Shown: piece by piece, positions 33,266-40,352 of the stretch
How the letters are laid out: each line of letters opens with the position of its first letter
How positions within the stretch are numbered: the stretch's first letter is position 1
NCBI RefSeq assembly: GCF_003334855.1
Contig: NZ_QOWE01000010.1
Location: 1-64,000 of the forward strand
Reading direction: 5' to 3'
Origin: Larkinella punicea
Lineage (GTDB): Bacteria; Bacteroidota; Bacteroidia; Cytophagales; Spirosomataceae
Length of the DNA stretch: 64,000 bases
Program-made: the position numbers and the translations under genes
The notes under the pieces: model-generated
Told to the model about the DNA's origin: nothing
Database searches by the model: none
Seen by the model: the letters and a program-made list of their open reading frames with translations, nothing else

Positions 33266-33997
33266 ATGAAAACAATTTTTAGTAGTTCACTCCTCTGCCT
33301 GCTTTCTGTTGGGACCTTACTCGCACAAACGAAGTCTTCTACCGAAGACGTTACGCCAATCGACCGTCCCGGTTATTGGGAGGTCTCGACTGATTACCGC
33401 ACCAACGGAACGGCCATCCGGTATTTCAATGCCGACAAGCAATTGATTCACCAGGAAATTCATTCCAACAAACTGGTCAAACTGACGAAGAACAACGTAC
33501 GACGGTTGAATGCCACCATGACGGAAGTGACCCGGAATCAGTTGCAATCCTCCAACGTCAAAACGGTGAGTCTGCCGACCAACAACGAAGACCCGAGAAT
33601 TGTCCACGACCGCAAGCGACTGATGACTGCGGAACGCCGGGCCTCGACCGCGGACCTCATGGCACGGGTTGTGCCTGCAGCCGTTGGGCATGAAGCCTTC
33701 CTGAAGGTGTTTATTTACAACCCGCACGAAGAACGATTGCGGATCGAAATTCTCAACTCGAAGGGCTATTCGGTTTGTCAGGAGTTTAGCAACAGTTACC
33801 AGCGGTATTATCGTTTCAACCTGAGCAGTATGCCCGCCGGTGACTATCGGGTTCAGATCTACAAGGCGTCGGAAAGAAAGCCCAGTTTCGAAAACCTGGT
33901 TTCATTGAGCCGCAAACCCTCACAGACCTTATTTTCGATGAAACCCGAACTGCCGGTGGGCGCAAAAACCGACTCGCTCATTTCGGAAAAAGACTGA
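33266..33997 (+). CDS. Secreted protein of unknown function
   Basis: The ATG at 33266 opens on a signal peptide (MKTIFSSSLLCLLSVGTLLAQ); total 243 residues. The N-terminal half has a beta-rich look (PGYWEVSTDYRTNGTAIRYFNADKQLIHQE). The C-terminal part (LKVFIYNPHEERLRIEILNSKGYSVCQEFSNSYQRYYRFNLSSMPAGDYRVQIYKASE) resembles the beta-sandwich architecture of Bacteroidota secretion-tail domains. I do not recognise a named family. It is divergent from the sigma-factor operon with a 128-bp shared upstream region, so co-regulation is possible. Confidence 0.6.
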   Translation: MKTIFSSSLLCLLSVGTLLAQTKSSTEDVTPIDRPGYWEVSTDYRTNGTAIRYFNADKQLIHQEIHSNKLVKLTKNNVRRLNATMTEVTRNQLQSSNVKTVSLPTNNEDPRIVHDRKRLMTAERRASTADLMARVVPAAVGHEAFLKVFIYNPHEERLRIEILNSKGYSVCQEFSNSYQRYYRFNLSSMPAGDYRVQIYKASERKPSFENLVSLSRKPSQTLFSMKPELPVGAKTDSLISEKD

Positions 33998-34075
33998 CCA
34001 TTCTGATAGGTAATGAATCGGATTCCGGGAAGACACGCTGTTTTCCCGGAATTTTCTTTGGTTAAACCGCTAAAA

Positions 34076-35095
34076 TTAGATGGTTTGCAAAAAGGCCATC
34101 GTATCGACCCCGTCCGCATAATCGCTCAGGCCGGGGCGCTGTGTATGGCCGAGGGGAACGCTGCCCGGATAAAAACCGTCTTTCGAGGCCACGCACTGAA
34201 TTCGGTCGGAAAGGGTATTCAGTTTGCCTGTCAGGGTTTCCGGGTCGGCGTAGGTTTGGTAATAGAGCGTTGAAATGGGTGAGACCAGGCCTTCGTTTTC
34301 AGTTACCAGCAAAAAACCGTTGTCGAAGTGTGGCACACCGTTGATGAGGTAAATCGACTTGTTGTAGTCGTAGTTGTTGTTGTATTTGTGGTGGCTCGTG
34401 AATTGAAAAGCGAGCGGATCCAGCCGTTGCAGGAACGGAATGAAATCATAGTGTTCCGGAACGAACAGCGTGGAGACGTTGCGGCAGCCCAGACCAAAAT
34501 AGTCGAGGGCGTCGTGGCCCAGTTTGTCCAGGTCACCGGTCGTTTCTTCGCCGGTCAGGATGGCGACGGATGAGCGGTTTCGGCGGATAATGTGCGGTTT
34601 TTTGGAGAAATAATACGCAAAGTACCGCGCCGAATTGGAACTGCCGGTGGCGATGAACGCGTCGGCCTGGTTCAAACGCTCACTAATGAGGATACGATCC
34701 GCAAATTTGGGGTTGATTTCAATGATTTTTTGTATTAAATAATTGATAAGTACAAAATCGGGCGTACTTAGCTTGGCCAGCAGGTGATGGCCACTCAGCA
34801 ATACACACAACAAATCATGAAAACCGACGGCGGGGATATTGCCCGCCATGACAACGCCCACATTTTTAGGGGTTTCAGTGGTGACGTTATAACCTTTTAT
34901 CCATGCCGATAACTTTTCTTCATTCAGGTATTCATCGGCAATGGCCAGGAGGGCTTTCAAGCTGTTTTCCGGCGTAAACCAGTGGTTGGAATAAAAGGCT
35001 TTTTCGGCGATTTCAGGCAATTCAGACGTGTTTTGGGCTTCTTTCAGAAAAATTCCCAACTGGACAAAAGTGGCAATGCGTTCGCTTAAATTCAT
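34076..35095 (-). CDS. Acyl-CoA reductase, LuxC-like
   Basis: It has 339 residues, aldehyde-dehydrogenase-like fold of the LuxC/acyl-CoA reductase family. Visible features are GVVMAGNIPAVGFHDLLCVLLSGH, ADAFIATGSSNSARYFAYYF (nucleotide-binding region), and the catalytic cysteine Cys204 in DYFGLGCRNVSTLFVP. Family members reduce fatty acyl-CoA to aldehydes with NADPH; the physiological substrate is not known for Bacteroidota forms. It is divergent from a 2[4Fe-4S] ferredoxin gene, and their 184-bp spacer holds promoters for both directions. Confidence 0.88.
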   Translation of the reverse strand: MNLSERIATFVQLGIFLKEAQNTSELPEIAEKAFYSNHWFTPENSLKALLAIADEYLNEEKLSAWIKGYNVTTETPKNVGVVMAGNIPAVGFHDLLCVLLSGHHLLAKLSTPDFVLINYLIQKIIEINPKFADRILISERLNQADAFIATGSSNSARYFAYYFSKKPHIIRRNRSSVAILTGEETTGDLDKLGHDALDYFGLGCRNVSTLFVPEHYDFIPFLQRLDPLAFQFTSHHKYNNNYDYNKSIYLINGVPHFDNGFLLVTENEGLVSPISTLYYQTYADPETLTGKLNTLSDRIQCVASKDGFYPGSVPLGHTQRPGLSDYADGVDTMAFLQTI

Positions 35096-35130
35096 TCTGA
35101 TTCGGGATACTGGACGGACTATTGAACGGG

Positions 35131-35158
35131 CAAAATTAAATTATAGTTTGGTGTCAAA
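35131..35158 (-). promoter_or_regulatory. Candidate promoter of the acyl-CoA reductase gene
   Basis: On the minus strand TTTG (35158-35155) is followed after 16 bases by TAATTTTG (35138-35131), an exact TAnnTTTG element, about 35 bp before the ATG. The spacer is somewhat short. Confidence 0.45.
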
Positions 35159-35160
35159 CT
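35145..35160. promoter_or_regulatory. Small palindrome in divergent promoter, possible operator
   Basis: AGTTTG-GTGT-CAAACT is a perfect 6-bp inverted repeat with a 4-base spacer. It overlaps the -33 elements of both divergent promoters, so a bound dimer would affect both genes. No regulator gene is adjacent. Confidence 0.35.
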
Positions 35161-35177
35161 TTAAATAATTATATTTG
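35147..35177 (+). promoter_or_regulatory. Promoter of the ferredoxin gene
   Basis: TTTG at 35147-35150, a 19-base spacer, and TATATTTG at 35170-35177 match the Bacteroidota TTTG / TAnnTTTG consensus exactly. The predicted leader to the ferredoxin ATG is about 95 bases. Confidence 0.65.
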
Positions 35178-35279
35178 TTGATTAATTAACATTCACAATT
35201 AACCAGCAACTGTTTCGAAAGGTACGATTCTTTCCCGGAAGAAGACGTTCCCCACGAATCATTAACTTTCTACCTGCAA

Positions 35280-35633
35280 ATGGCAATCATGATCACAGAT
35301 GAGTGCATCAATTGTGGTGCCTGCGAACCCGAATGTCCGAACACGGCCATCTACGAAGGTGGTGTCGAATGGACCTGGGGCGGAGGAACCGAATTGGATG
35401 TTGTCGATTTTGGTGATGGTACGGTAGTCAACGGTAAAGATCCGCAAACCCCGGTATCCGACGAATTTTATTACATCGTTTCTGATAAATGTACGGAATG
35501 TGTTGGTTTCCATGAGGAACCACAGTGTGCAGCCGTTTGTCCGGTCGACTGTTGTGTACCCGATCCGGACAATGTGGAAGAAGAAGATACGCTTCTGGCC
35601 AAAAAATCCTGGCTCCATGCCGAAGCGGCCTGA
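35280..35633 (+). CDS. Ferredoxin with two [4Fe-4S] clusters
   Basis: It has 117 residues. Two cluster motifs are visible: [12 protein letters not shown] near residues 9-20, and [18 protein letters not shown] near 68-85. The second carries the longer spacing between its second and third cysteines typical of YfhL/Alv-type dicluster ferredoxins. Extra cysteines (VDCCVPD) follow. It is a cytoplasmic electron carrier; partners are unknown. It is divergent from the acyl-CoA reductase, which suggests but does not prove a redox link. Confidence 0.92.
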   Translation: MAIMITDECINCGACEPECPNTAIYEGGVEWTWGGGTELDVVDFGDGTVVNGKDPQTPVSDEFYYIVSDKCTECVGFHEEPQCAAVCPVDCCVPDPDNVEEEDTLLAKKSWLHAEAA

Positions 35634-35652
35634 TTGACTCACCAGATACCCC

Positions 35653-35688
35653 AAAAAAATCCCGGATCACCGATCCGGGATTTTTTTT
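35653..35688. terminator. Terminator after ferredoxin gene
   Basis: A perfect 10-bp GC-rich stem (ATCCCGGATC / GATCCGGGAT) with a 3-base loop is flanked by an A-run on the left and an 8-T run on the right, so it can work in both directions. Confidence 0.9.
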
Positions 35689-35993
35689 GCCCCACAGTTT
35701 TGAAATTGTAAACTATAATAGGATTATTTAAATAATTAATTGAATGACATGTTAAGGTTGAACTTGTATATTATTCCAAAATAACGTCAGTTTACAAAAT
35801 ATGCTATATTGGCACATTTCATTTAAAAACACTCAATATGGCTCTAGTTTTAAGTGACTTTTGGCAATTTAAGTCCATTTTTAAGGGAAATTGGATTAAA
35901 TTTTAGCAAATACTTGCAAATTAGGTATTGAGTAATAATATTTGTGCGTCAATTTAATTAATCAGCTAATTCTCGAACAAACCAAAGAAAATT
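35689..35993 (+). promoter_or_regulatory. AT-rich region upstream of the porin-amt operon
   Basis: About 300 bp of strongly AT-rich sequence without a credible gene. A weak promoter match is TTG at 35914-35916 with AATATTTG at 35937-35944 (first T of TAnnTTTG missing), 50 bp before the porin ATG. I found no convincing regulator-binding palindrome or sigma-54 site. Confidence 0.35.
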
Positions 35994-37211
35994 ATGAAAA
36001 AAACTGTTTTACTGGTATGTTGTTCGTTTTCCATCTTATTGTCCAAAGCTCAGGACGCCACGACGACTACTTCTAAGCCGCAAGAAGTAGCCGCGACAGA
36101 GCCTGAAGCCGAAAACAAGGGTAAATTTTCTTTCTCAGGCTACATCGATTCGTTTTACAGCGGTAATCTCAATAATCCTCTATCACGCAGCAACCTCGGG
36201 GCTGCCGGTACTGCCCGCGTTTTTGATCAGCGGGCTGGTCAAATTTCTCTGGGTCTTATTCAAACCAAAATCGGGTACAGCACTGACAAGGTCGATGCCG
36301 TACTTGACCTGACCTTTGGTCCGAATGCTGATCTGGGTAACTATGGTAACGTGATCGGACCCGTATCGGGCGGTACGTCCCTGGCTGCCATCAAGCAGGC
36401 CTACATCAACTGGAAGACGTCCGACAAATTCTCGATTATGGTGGGTCAGTTCGGTACCCACATCGGGTATGAAGTAATCGATGCGCCGGTCAACTACAAT
36501 TATTCTTTATCGAACCTGTTCAACAACGGGCCTTTCTACCACACCGGTATCAAGGGTACCTATGCTTTCAGCGACAAGGCGTCGTTGATGCTGGGTATTG
36601 TGAACAACGTCGATAGCTGGAGAGACAACAACAAGGCGAAAGGCATCATTGGTCAATTGTTTTTTGCACCGGTTTCGGGCTGGAACGTCTACCTGAATGG
36701 AATTGTGAGCAACGAAGCCAACCCGGATTCGACGGGAAAAGCCGTAAAGGGGATGTATTCCGTATTTGATTTGACGACGACGTACCAGATCACGGAGAAA
36801 TTCTATCTGGGTTTGAATGCCGCCATCGGTTCACAGAAAGAAGATTTTCAAGGCTATGCACCAGTTAAAACGGGTACTTCGACCTGGAGCGGGGTTGCCG
36901 TTTATACGAACTATGCTTTTACGGGCAAATTTGGCCTGGGCGCCCGCTACGAATATTTTGACAACAAAGACGGCGCGCGCGGTTTGCGTAATTTCAATGG
37001 CGAGGGAACGAGTGTCAACTCCATCACCATCACGGGCAACATTACGGCGGCCGACGGCAACCTGCTGATCAAACCGGAGTTCCGGCTCGACAGCTACGCC
37101 AAACCTGGTGGCAGCAACACGGCTGAATCCCAGCAGTTTGAAGACAGCGACGGCGCTTACACCAAATCCTCGCAATCGACGCTGGGACTGGCCTTTATCT
37201 ACAAGTTTTAG
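35994..37211 (+). CDS. Outer-membrane porin (DUF1597-like)
   Basis: It has 405 residues. A signal peptide (MKKTVLLVCCSFSILLSKAQ) is followed by a barrel typical of the Bacteroidota outer-membrane-beta-barrel porins: FSFSGYIDSFYSGNLNNPLSRSN, IGYSTDKVDAVLDLTFG, AYINWKTSDKFSIMVGQFGTHIGYEVID and the terminal LGLAFIYKF strand. The ammonium transporter gene follows after 68 bp on the same strand, so the porin probably admits ammonium or another nitrogen source through the outer membrane. Confidence in porin is high, in substrate low. Confidence 0.88.
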   Translation: MKKTVLLVCCSFSILLSKAQDATTTTSKPQEVAATEPEAENKGKFSFSGYIDSFYSGNLNNPLSRSNLGAAGTARVFDQRAGQISLGLIQTKIGYSTDKVDAVLDLTFGPNADLGNYGNVIGPVSGGTSLAAIKQAYINWKTSDKFSIMVGQFGTHIGYEVIDAPVNYNYSLSNLFNNGPFYHTGIKGTYAFSDKASLMLGIVNNVDSWRDNNKAKGIIGQLFFAPVSGWNVYLNGIVSNEANPDSTGKAVKGMYSVFDLTTTYQITEKFYLGLNAAIGSQKEDFQGYAPVKTGTSTWSGVAVYTNYAFTGKFGLGARYEYFDNKDGARGLRNFNGEGTSVNSITITGNITAADGNLLIKPEFRLDSYAKPGGSNTAESQQFEDSDGAYTKSSQSTLGLAFIYKF

Positions 37212-37279
37212 TACGCAACCCCACACTGGTCTTTCGGGACCTTTCTCAACCTAATGTACAACTAAACCGTTCAAGTATC

Positions 37280-38608
37280 ATGCAAAAACCATCTTACTTA
37301 CCGCTTGCCCTACTGCTGATAGTCAGTGTATTGGGTGTGATTTTTCCAGCCGTTCCGAAGGGAATTGTCACCGAAGGCATCAATTCGGGAGATACGGCCT
37401 GGATGCTCGTTTCCGCTGCGCTGGTCTTGTTGATGACCCCCGGTCTGGCCTACTTCTACGGAGGTATGGTGAACAACAAAAACGTCATCTCGACGATGCT
37501 GCAAAGCTTCATTGCGATGGGTGTCATCAGTATTCTCTGGGTGGTAGTCGGTTTTAGTCTGGCTTTTGGCGAAAGCATCGGGGGTTTCATCGGAAACCCA
37601 ACCACATTTTTCATGTTCAATGGCGTACTGGATGGCAAACCGTGGCCGTTGGCAGCAACAGTTCCCCTGGTCGTTTTCGCATTCTTTCAGTTAAAGTTTG
37701 CCATGATTACCCCGGCTCTCGTAACCGGTTCGATGGCAGAACGCGTCAATTTCAAATCCTACGTGTTGTTCATGATCCTGTTCAGCCTGATTGTGTACAC
37801 ACCCCTGGCTCACATGACCTGGCACCCGGACGGTTTCCTGTTTAAACTGGGTGTTCTGGACTTTGCCGGTGGTACCGTGGTTCACATGTCGGCCGGTTGG
37901 GCTGCTCTGGCGGGTGCTTTGTACCTGAAACGCCGTAAATCACACATGGAAGCCAGCTACTTCCCACCAGCCAACATTCCGTTCGTGCTGTTGGGTACGG
38001 GTTTACTGTGGTTCGGCTGGTTCGGGTTCAACGCTGGTTCGGCAGTAGGCGCATCGCCCCTGGCTGCTTCGGCTTTCGCTACCACCAACACGGCTGCGGC
38101 TGCGGCTGGTTTGGGCTGGGTGTTGTTCGATGCTGCTAAAGGCAAAAAAGTATCCGGTTTAGGATTTGCCATCGGTGCGGTTGTCGGTCTGGTTGCCATC
38201 ACCCCGGCGGCTGGTTTCGTAACGATCCCAACGTCGATCTTTATCGGAACGGTTGCTTCACTGGTTAGTAATACGGTGGCTCACCTGCGTACGAAATCAA
38301 GACTGGATGATACGCTGGATGTGTTCCCTTGCCACGGTGTAGGTGGTATGGTCGGGATGCTGATGACGGGTATTTTCGCTTCAAAAGGCGTTAACTCGGC
38401 GGTTGTCGACGAAGGTCTGGCTTTTGGAGATACCAAACTGTTCTTCATCCACCTGATGGCCCTGGTGATCGTATCGGTTTTCGCTTTCGGTGCTTCATAC
38501 CTGCTGCTGATCATCACCAACGCCATTCTGCCACTGCGGGTTAGCGAAGAAGACGAGAAAGTGGGTCTGGATGTTAGCCAGCACGACGAATTCTTAGTAG
38601 ACGCTTAG
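37280..38608 (+). CDS. amt: Ammonium transporter
   Basis: It has 442 residues with about eleven TM helices. Amt signatures are GDTAWMLVSAALVLLMTPGLAYFYGGMVNNKN, DFAGGTVVHMSAGWAALAGALYLKRR (first pore His in VVHMSAG), WFGWFGFNAGSA and DVFPCHGVGGMVGMLMTGIFA (second pore His). The N-terminal hydrophobic stretch looks like a signal or first helix. It is preceded by a porin. No P-II (glnK) gene follows, unlike in many bacteria. Confidence 0.96.
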   Translation: MQKPSYLPLALLLIVSVLGVIFPAVPKGIVTEGINSGDTAWMLVSAALVLLMTPGLAYFYGGMVNNKNVISTMLQSFIAMGVISILWVVVGFSLAFGESIGGFIGNPTTFFMFNGVLDGKPWPLAATVPLVVFAFFQLKFAMITPALVTGSMAERVNFKSYVLFMILFSLIVYTPLAHMTWHPDGFLFKLGVLDFAGGTVVHMSAGWAALAGALYLKRRKSHMEASYFPPANIPFVLLGTGLLWFGWFGFNAGSAVGASPLAASAFATTNTAAAAAGLGWVLFDAAKGKKVSGLGFAIGAVVGLVAITPAAGFVTIPTSIFIGTVASLVSNTVAHLRTKSRLDDTLDVFPCHGVGGMVGMLMTGIFASKGVNSAVVDEGLAFGDTKLFFIHLMALVIVSVFAFGASYLLLIITNAILPLRVSEEDEKVGLDVSQHDEFLVDA

Positions 38609-38629
38609 TTCCAAGATATACTGACAGAG

Positions 38630-38700
38630 CCACAGGGGTTGCCTGTGGTTTTGTTGTACTCGATGAAGGTATCTGTCTTTGACGGATACCTTCTTTTTTT
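38630..38700 (+). terminator. Two tandem terminator hairpins after amt
   Basis: The first stem is CCACAGG/CCTGTGG (38630-38648), followed by a T-rich stretch. The second is GAAGGTATC.../...GATACCTTC (38665-38693), followed by seven T residues. Together they form a strong stop for the porin-amt operon. Confidence 0.8.
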
Positions 38701-38717
38701 GGGGAAAGGAATTAATC

Positions 38718-38820
38718 ATAAATGTAAAATGGTGAATGCTAAATGCTAAATGTAAAAGGAAGGATCGCATCCTCAAACCCTTTTACATTTAGCATTTAGC
38801 ATTCACCATTTTACATTTAT
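38718..38820. repeat. Perfect 42-bp inverted repeat, AT-rich
   Basis: The arms 38718-38759 and 38779-38820 are exact reverse complements (core AAATGGTGAATGCTAAATGC), with a 19-base spacer. It lies between the convergent amt and mtaB genes, beyond the normal amt terminators. The arms contain an internal direct repeat, AATGCTAAATGCTAAATG. Confidence 0.9.
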
Positions 38821-38841
38821 AATTCCCTTAAAAGAAATCCC

Positions 38842-40191
38842 TCAATGAAGATGTAAGACGGCCGGTTCCGAAATGCTTTCCGTCACTTCCATTAACCCGG
38901 CGCTGTTCAGGCCCGTCAGCAGAACGTGTTTGGTTTCGTTGATGAGCAGCGGATCGTAGGTAGCCGTAACCCGAACGTAGTTTTCGGTGAAGCCCAGCAT
39001 CTGACCGTTTTCAACATCTTCTTCAAACAGAACAGAGGCTTCCCGGCCGACTTGCTGTTCGTAGAAAAACCGCCTTTTTTTGTCGGAGAGGCTGTGTAGC
39101 ATTTTCGAGCGGTCGGCCCGTTTAGACGGATTGACCACCGGTTTTAGGTTCAGGGCGTGCGTGTTGGGGCGCTCGGAATACGTAAAAACGTGCAGATACG
39201 AGACTGGAAGTTCGTTCAGAAAGTGGAAGGTTTCCAAAAAAGCCTCGTCCGTTTCGCCGGGGTGGCCCACAATCACATCGACACCGATGCAGGCATGCGG
39301 CATCAACTCCTTGATTTTTGCCACCCGTTCGGCATAGAGTTCGCGCTTGTAGCGACGGCGCATCAACGCCAGCACGGCATTGGAACCCGACTGGAGCGGA
39401 ACGTGGAAGTGGGGGACAAACCGCTTCGATCGGGCGACGAACGCAATGATGTCGTCGGTCAGCAAATTGGGTTCAATGGACGAAATCCGGAACCGTTCGA
39501 TGCCTTCTACCTCATCCAGGGCCTGAATCAGTTGCAGGAATGTTTCTTTCGGCTGAAGATCAAGCCCGGTTTTGGGTTGCTGCCCAAAATCGCCGATGTT
39601 GACCCCGGTCAACACAATTTCCTTCACGTTGCGGGCGGCAATTTCGCGGGCGGCCCGCACCACATTGGCAATCGTGTCGCTCCGGCTGTTGCCCCGGGCG
39701 AGCGGAATGGTGCAGTAGGCGCAGGGGTAATCGCAGCCGTCCTGCACCTTCAGAAATGTGCGGGTGCGGTCGTTGAGTGAATAGGACGCGTGGTAATCGA
39801 CAGCTTCCTCGATAGGCGAATTGTAAACGGCGGTTTTTCCGGACGGTTCCTTGACAAAATCGCCCAGCAATTCGGCCAGCCGGAATTTTTCGGAAGCTCC
39901 CAAAACCGCATCCACACCGGGAATGGTGGCAATTTCGGTGGGTTTCAGTTGCGCGTAGCAGCCCACAATGGCCACATAGCCATCGGGGTTGATGTGTTGT
40001 GCTTCCCGAACAATTTTTCGGCATTTCTTGTCCGCATTGTCCGTAACCGAGCAGGTATTGATAATAAAAATATCGGGCTTTTGATTAAATTCTACGCGCT
40101 CATATCCCTTTTGCTCCAGGATGCGGGCCAGGGTGGAGGTTTCGGAGAAGTTGAGTTTGCAGCCGAGTGTATAAAAAGCAATTTTTTTCAT
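38842..40191 (-). CDS. mtaB: tRNA-t6A37 methylthiotransferase MtaB
   Basis: It has 449 residues. The N-terminal methylthiotransferase domain has cluster cysteines Cys11 (YTLGCKLNFSE), Cys47 (INTCSVT) and Cys78 (IVGCYAQ). The radical-SAM motif is Cys153, Cys157 and Cys160 in DGCDYPCAYCTIP. A C-terminal TRAM-like domain follows (EASVLFEEDVENGQMLGFTENYVRV). The YTLGCKLN start and the SGS(N)AVLALMRR segment fit MtaB rather than MiaB or RimO. It converts t6A37 to ms2t6A37 in tRNAs reading ANN codons. Confidence 0.94.
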   Translation of the reverse strand: MKKIAFYTLGCKLNFSETSTLARILEQKGYERVEFNQKPDIFIINTCSVTDNADKKCRKIVREAQHINPDGYVAIVGCYAQLKPTEIATIPGVDAVLGASEKFRLAELLGDFVKEPSGKTAVYNSPIEEAVDYHASYSLNDRTRTFLKVQDGCDYPCAYCTIPLARGNSRSDTIANVVRAAREIAARNVKEIVLTGVNIGDFGQQPKTGLDLQPKETFLQLIQALDEVEGIERFRISSIEPNLLTDDIIAFVARSKRFVPHFHVPLQSGSNAVLALMRRRYKRELYAERVAKIKELMPHACIGVDVIVGHPGETDEAFLETFHFLNELPVSYLHVFTYSERPNTHALNLKPVVNPSKRADRSKMLHSLSDKKRRFFYEQQVGREASVLFEEDVENGQMLGFTENYVRVTATYDPLLINETKHVLLTGLNSAGLMEVTESISEPAVLHLH

Positions 40192-40253
40192 TTGACTGCA
40201 AAATTACAAAACTATTCGGTACAGCCGAATCAAACCGATAAGGTGGTGGAACG

Positions 40254-40347
40254 AAACCCGCAAGGTTTTGAAAACCTTGCGGGTTTATTAGGCTTTCGAA
40301 AACCCGAAACCTGTTAGGTCTTCAAGACCTAACAGGTTTCGGGTTTT
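40254..40347. repeat. Two adjacent hairpins with almost no loop
   Basis: Hairpin 1 is AAACCCGCAAGGTTTT-G-AAAACCTTGCGGGTTT (40254-40286), a 16-bp stem. Hairpin 2 has 24-bp arms (40299-40322 and 40324-40347) around a single C. Both share the start AAACCCG. They lie between the mtaB start and the sulfatase stop on the same strand, and probably terminate the sulfatase transcript. Confidence 0.88.
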
Positions 40348-40352
40348 TAAGA

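Noticed and set aside
35815-35880. GGCAC and GGCAA motifs upstream of the porin-amt operon as a sigma-54 promoter
   Set aside because: The -12 GC element is missing at the required 10-bp spacing in both cases.
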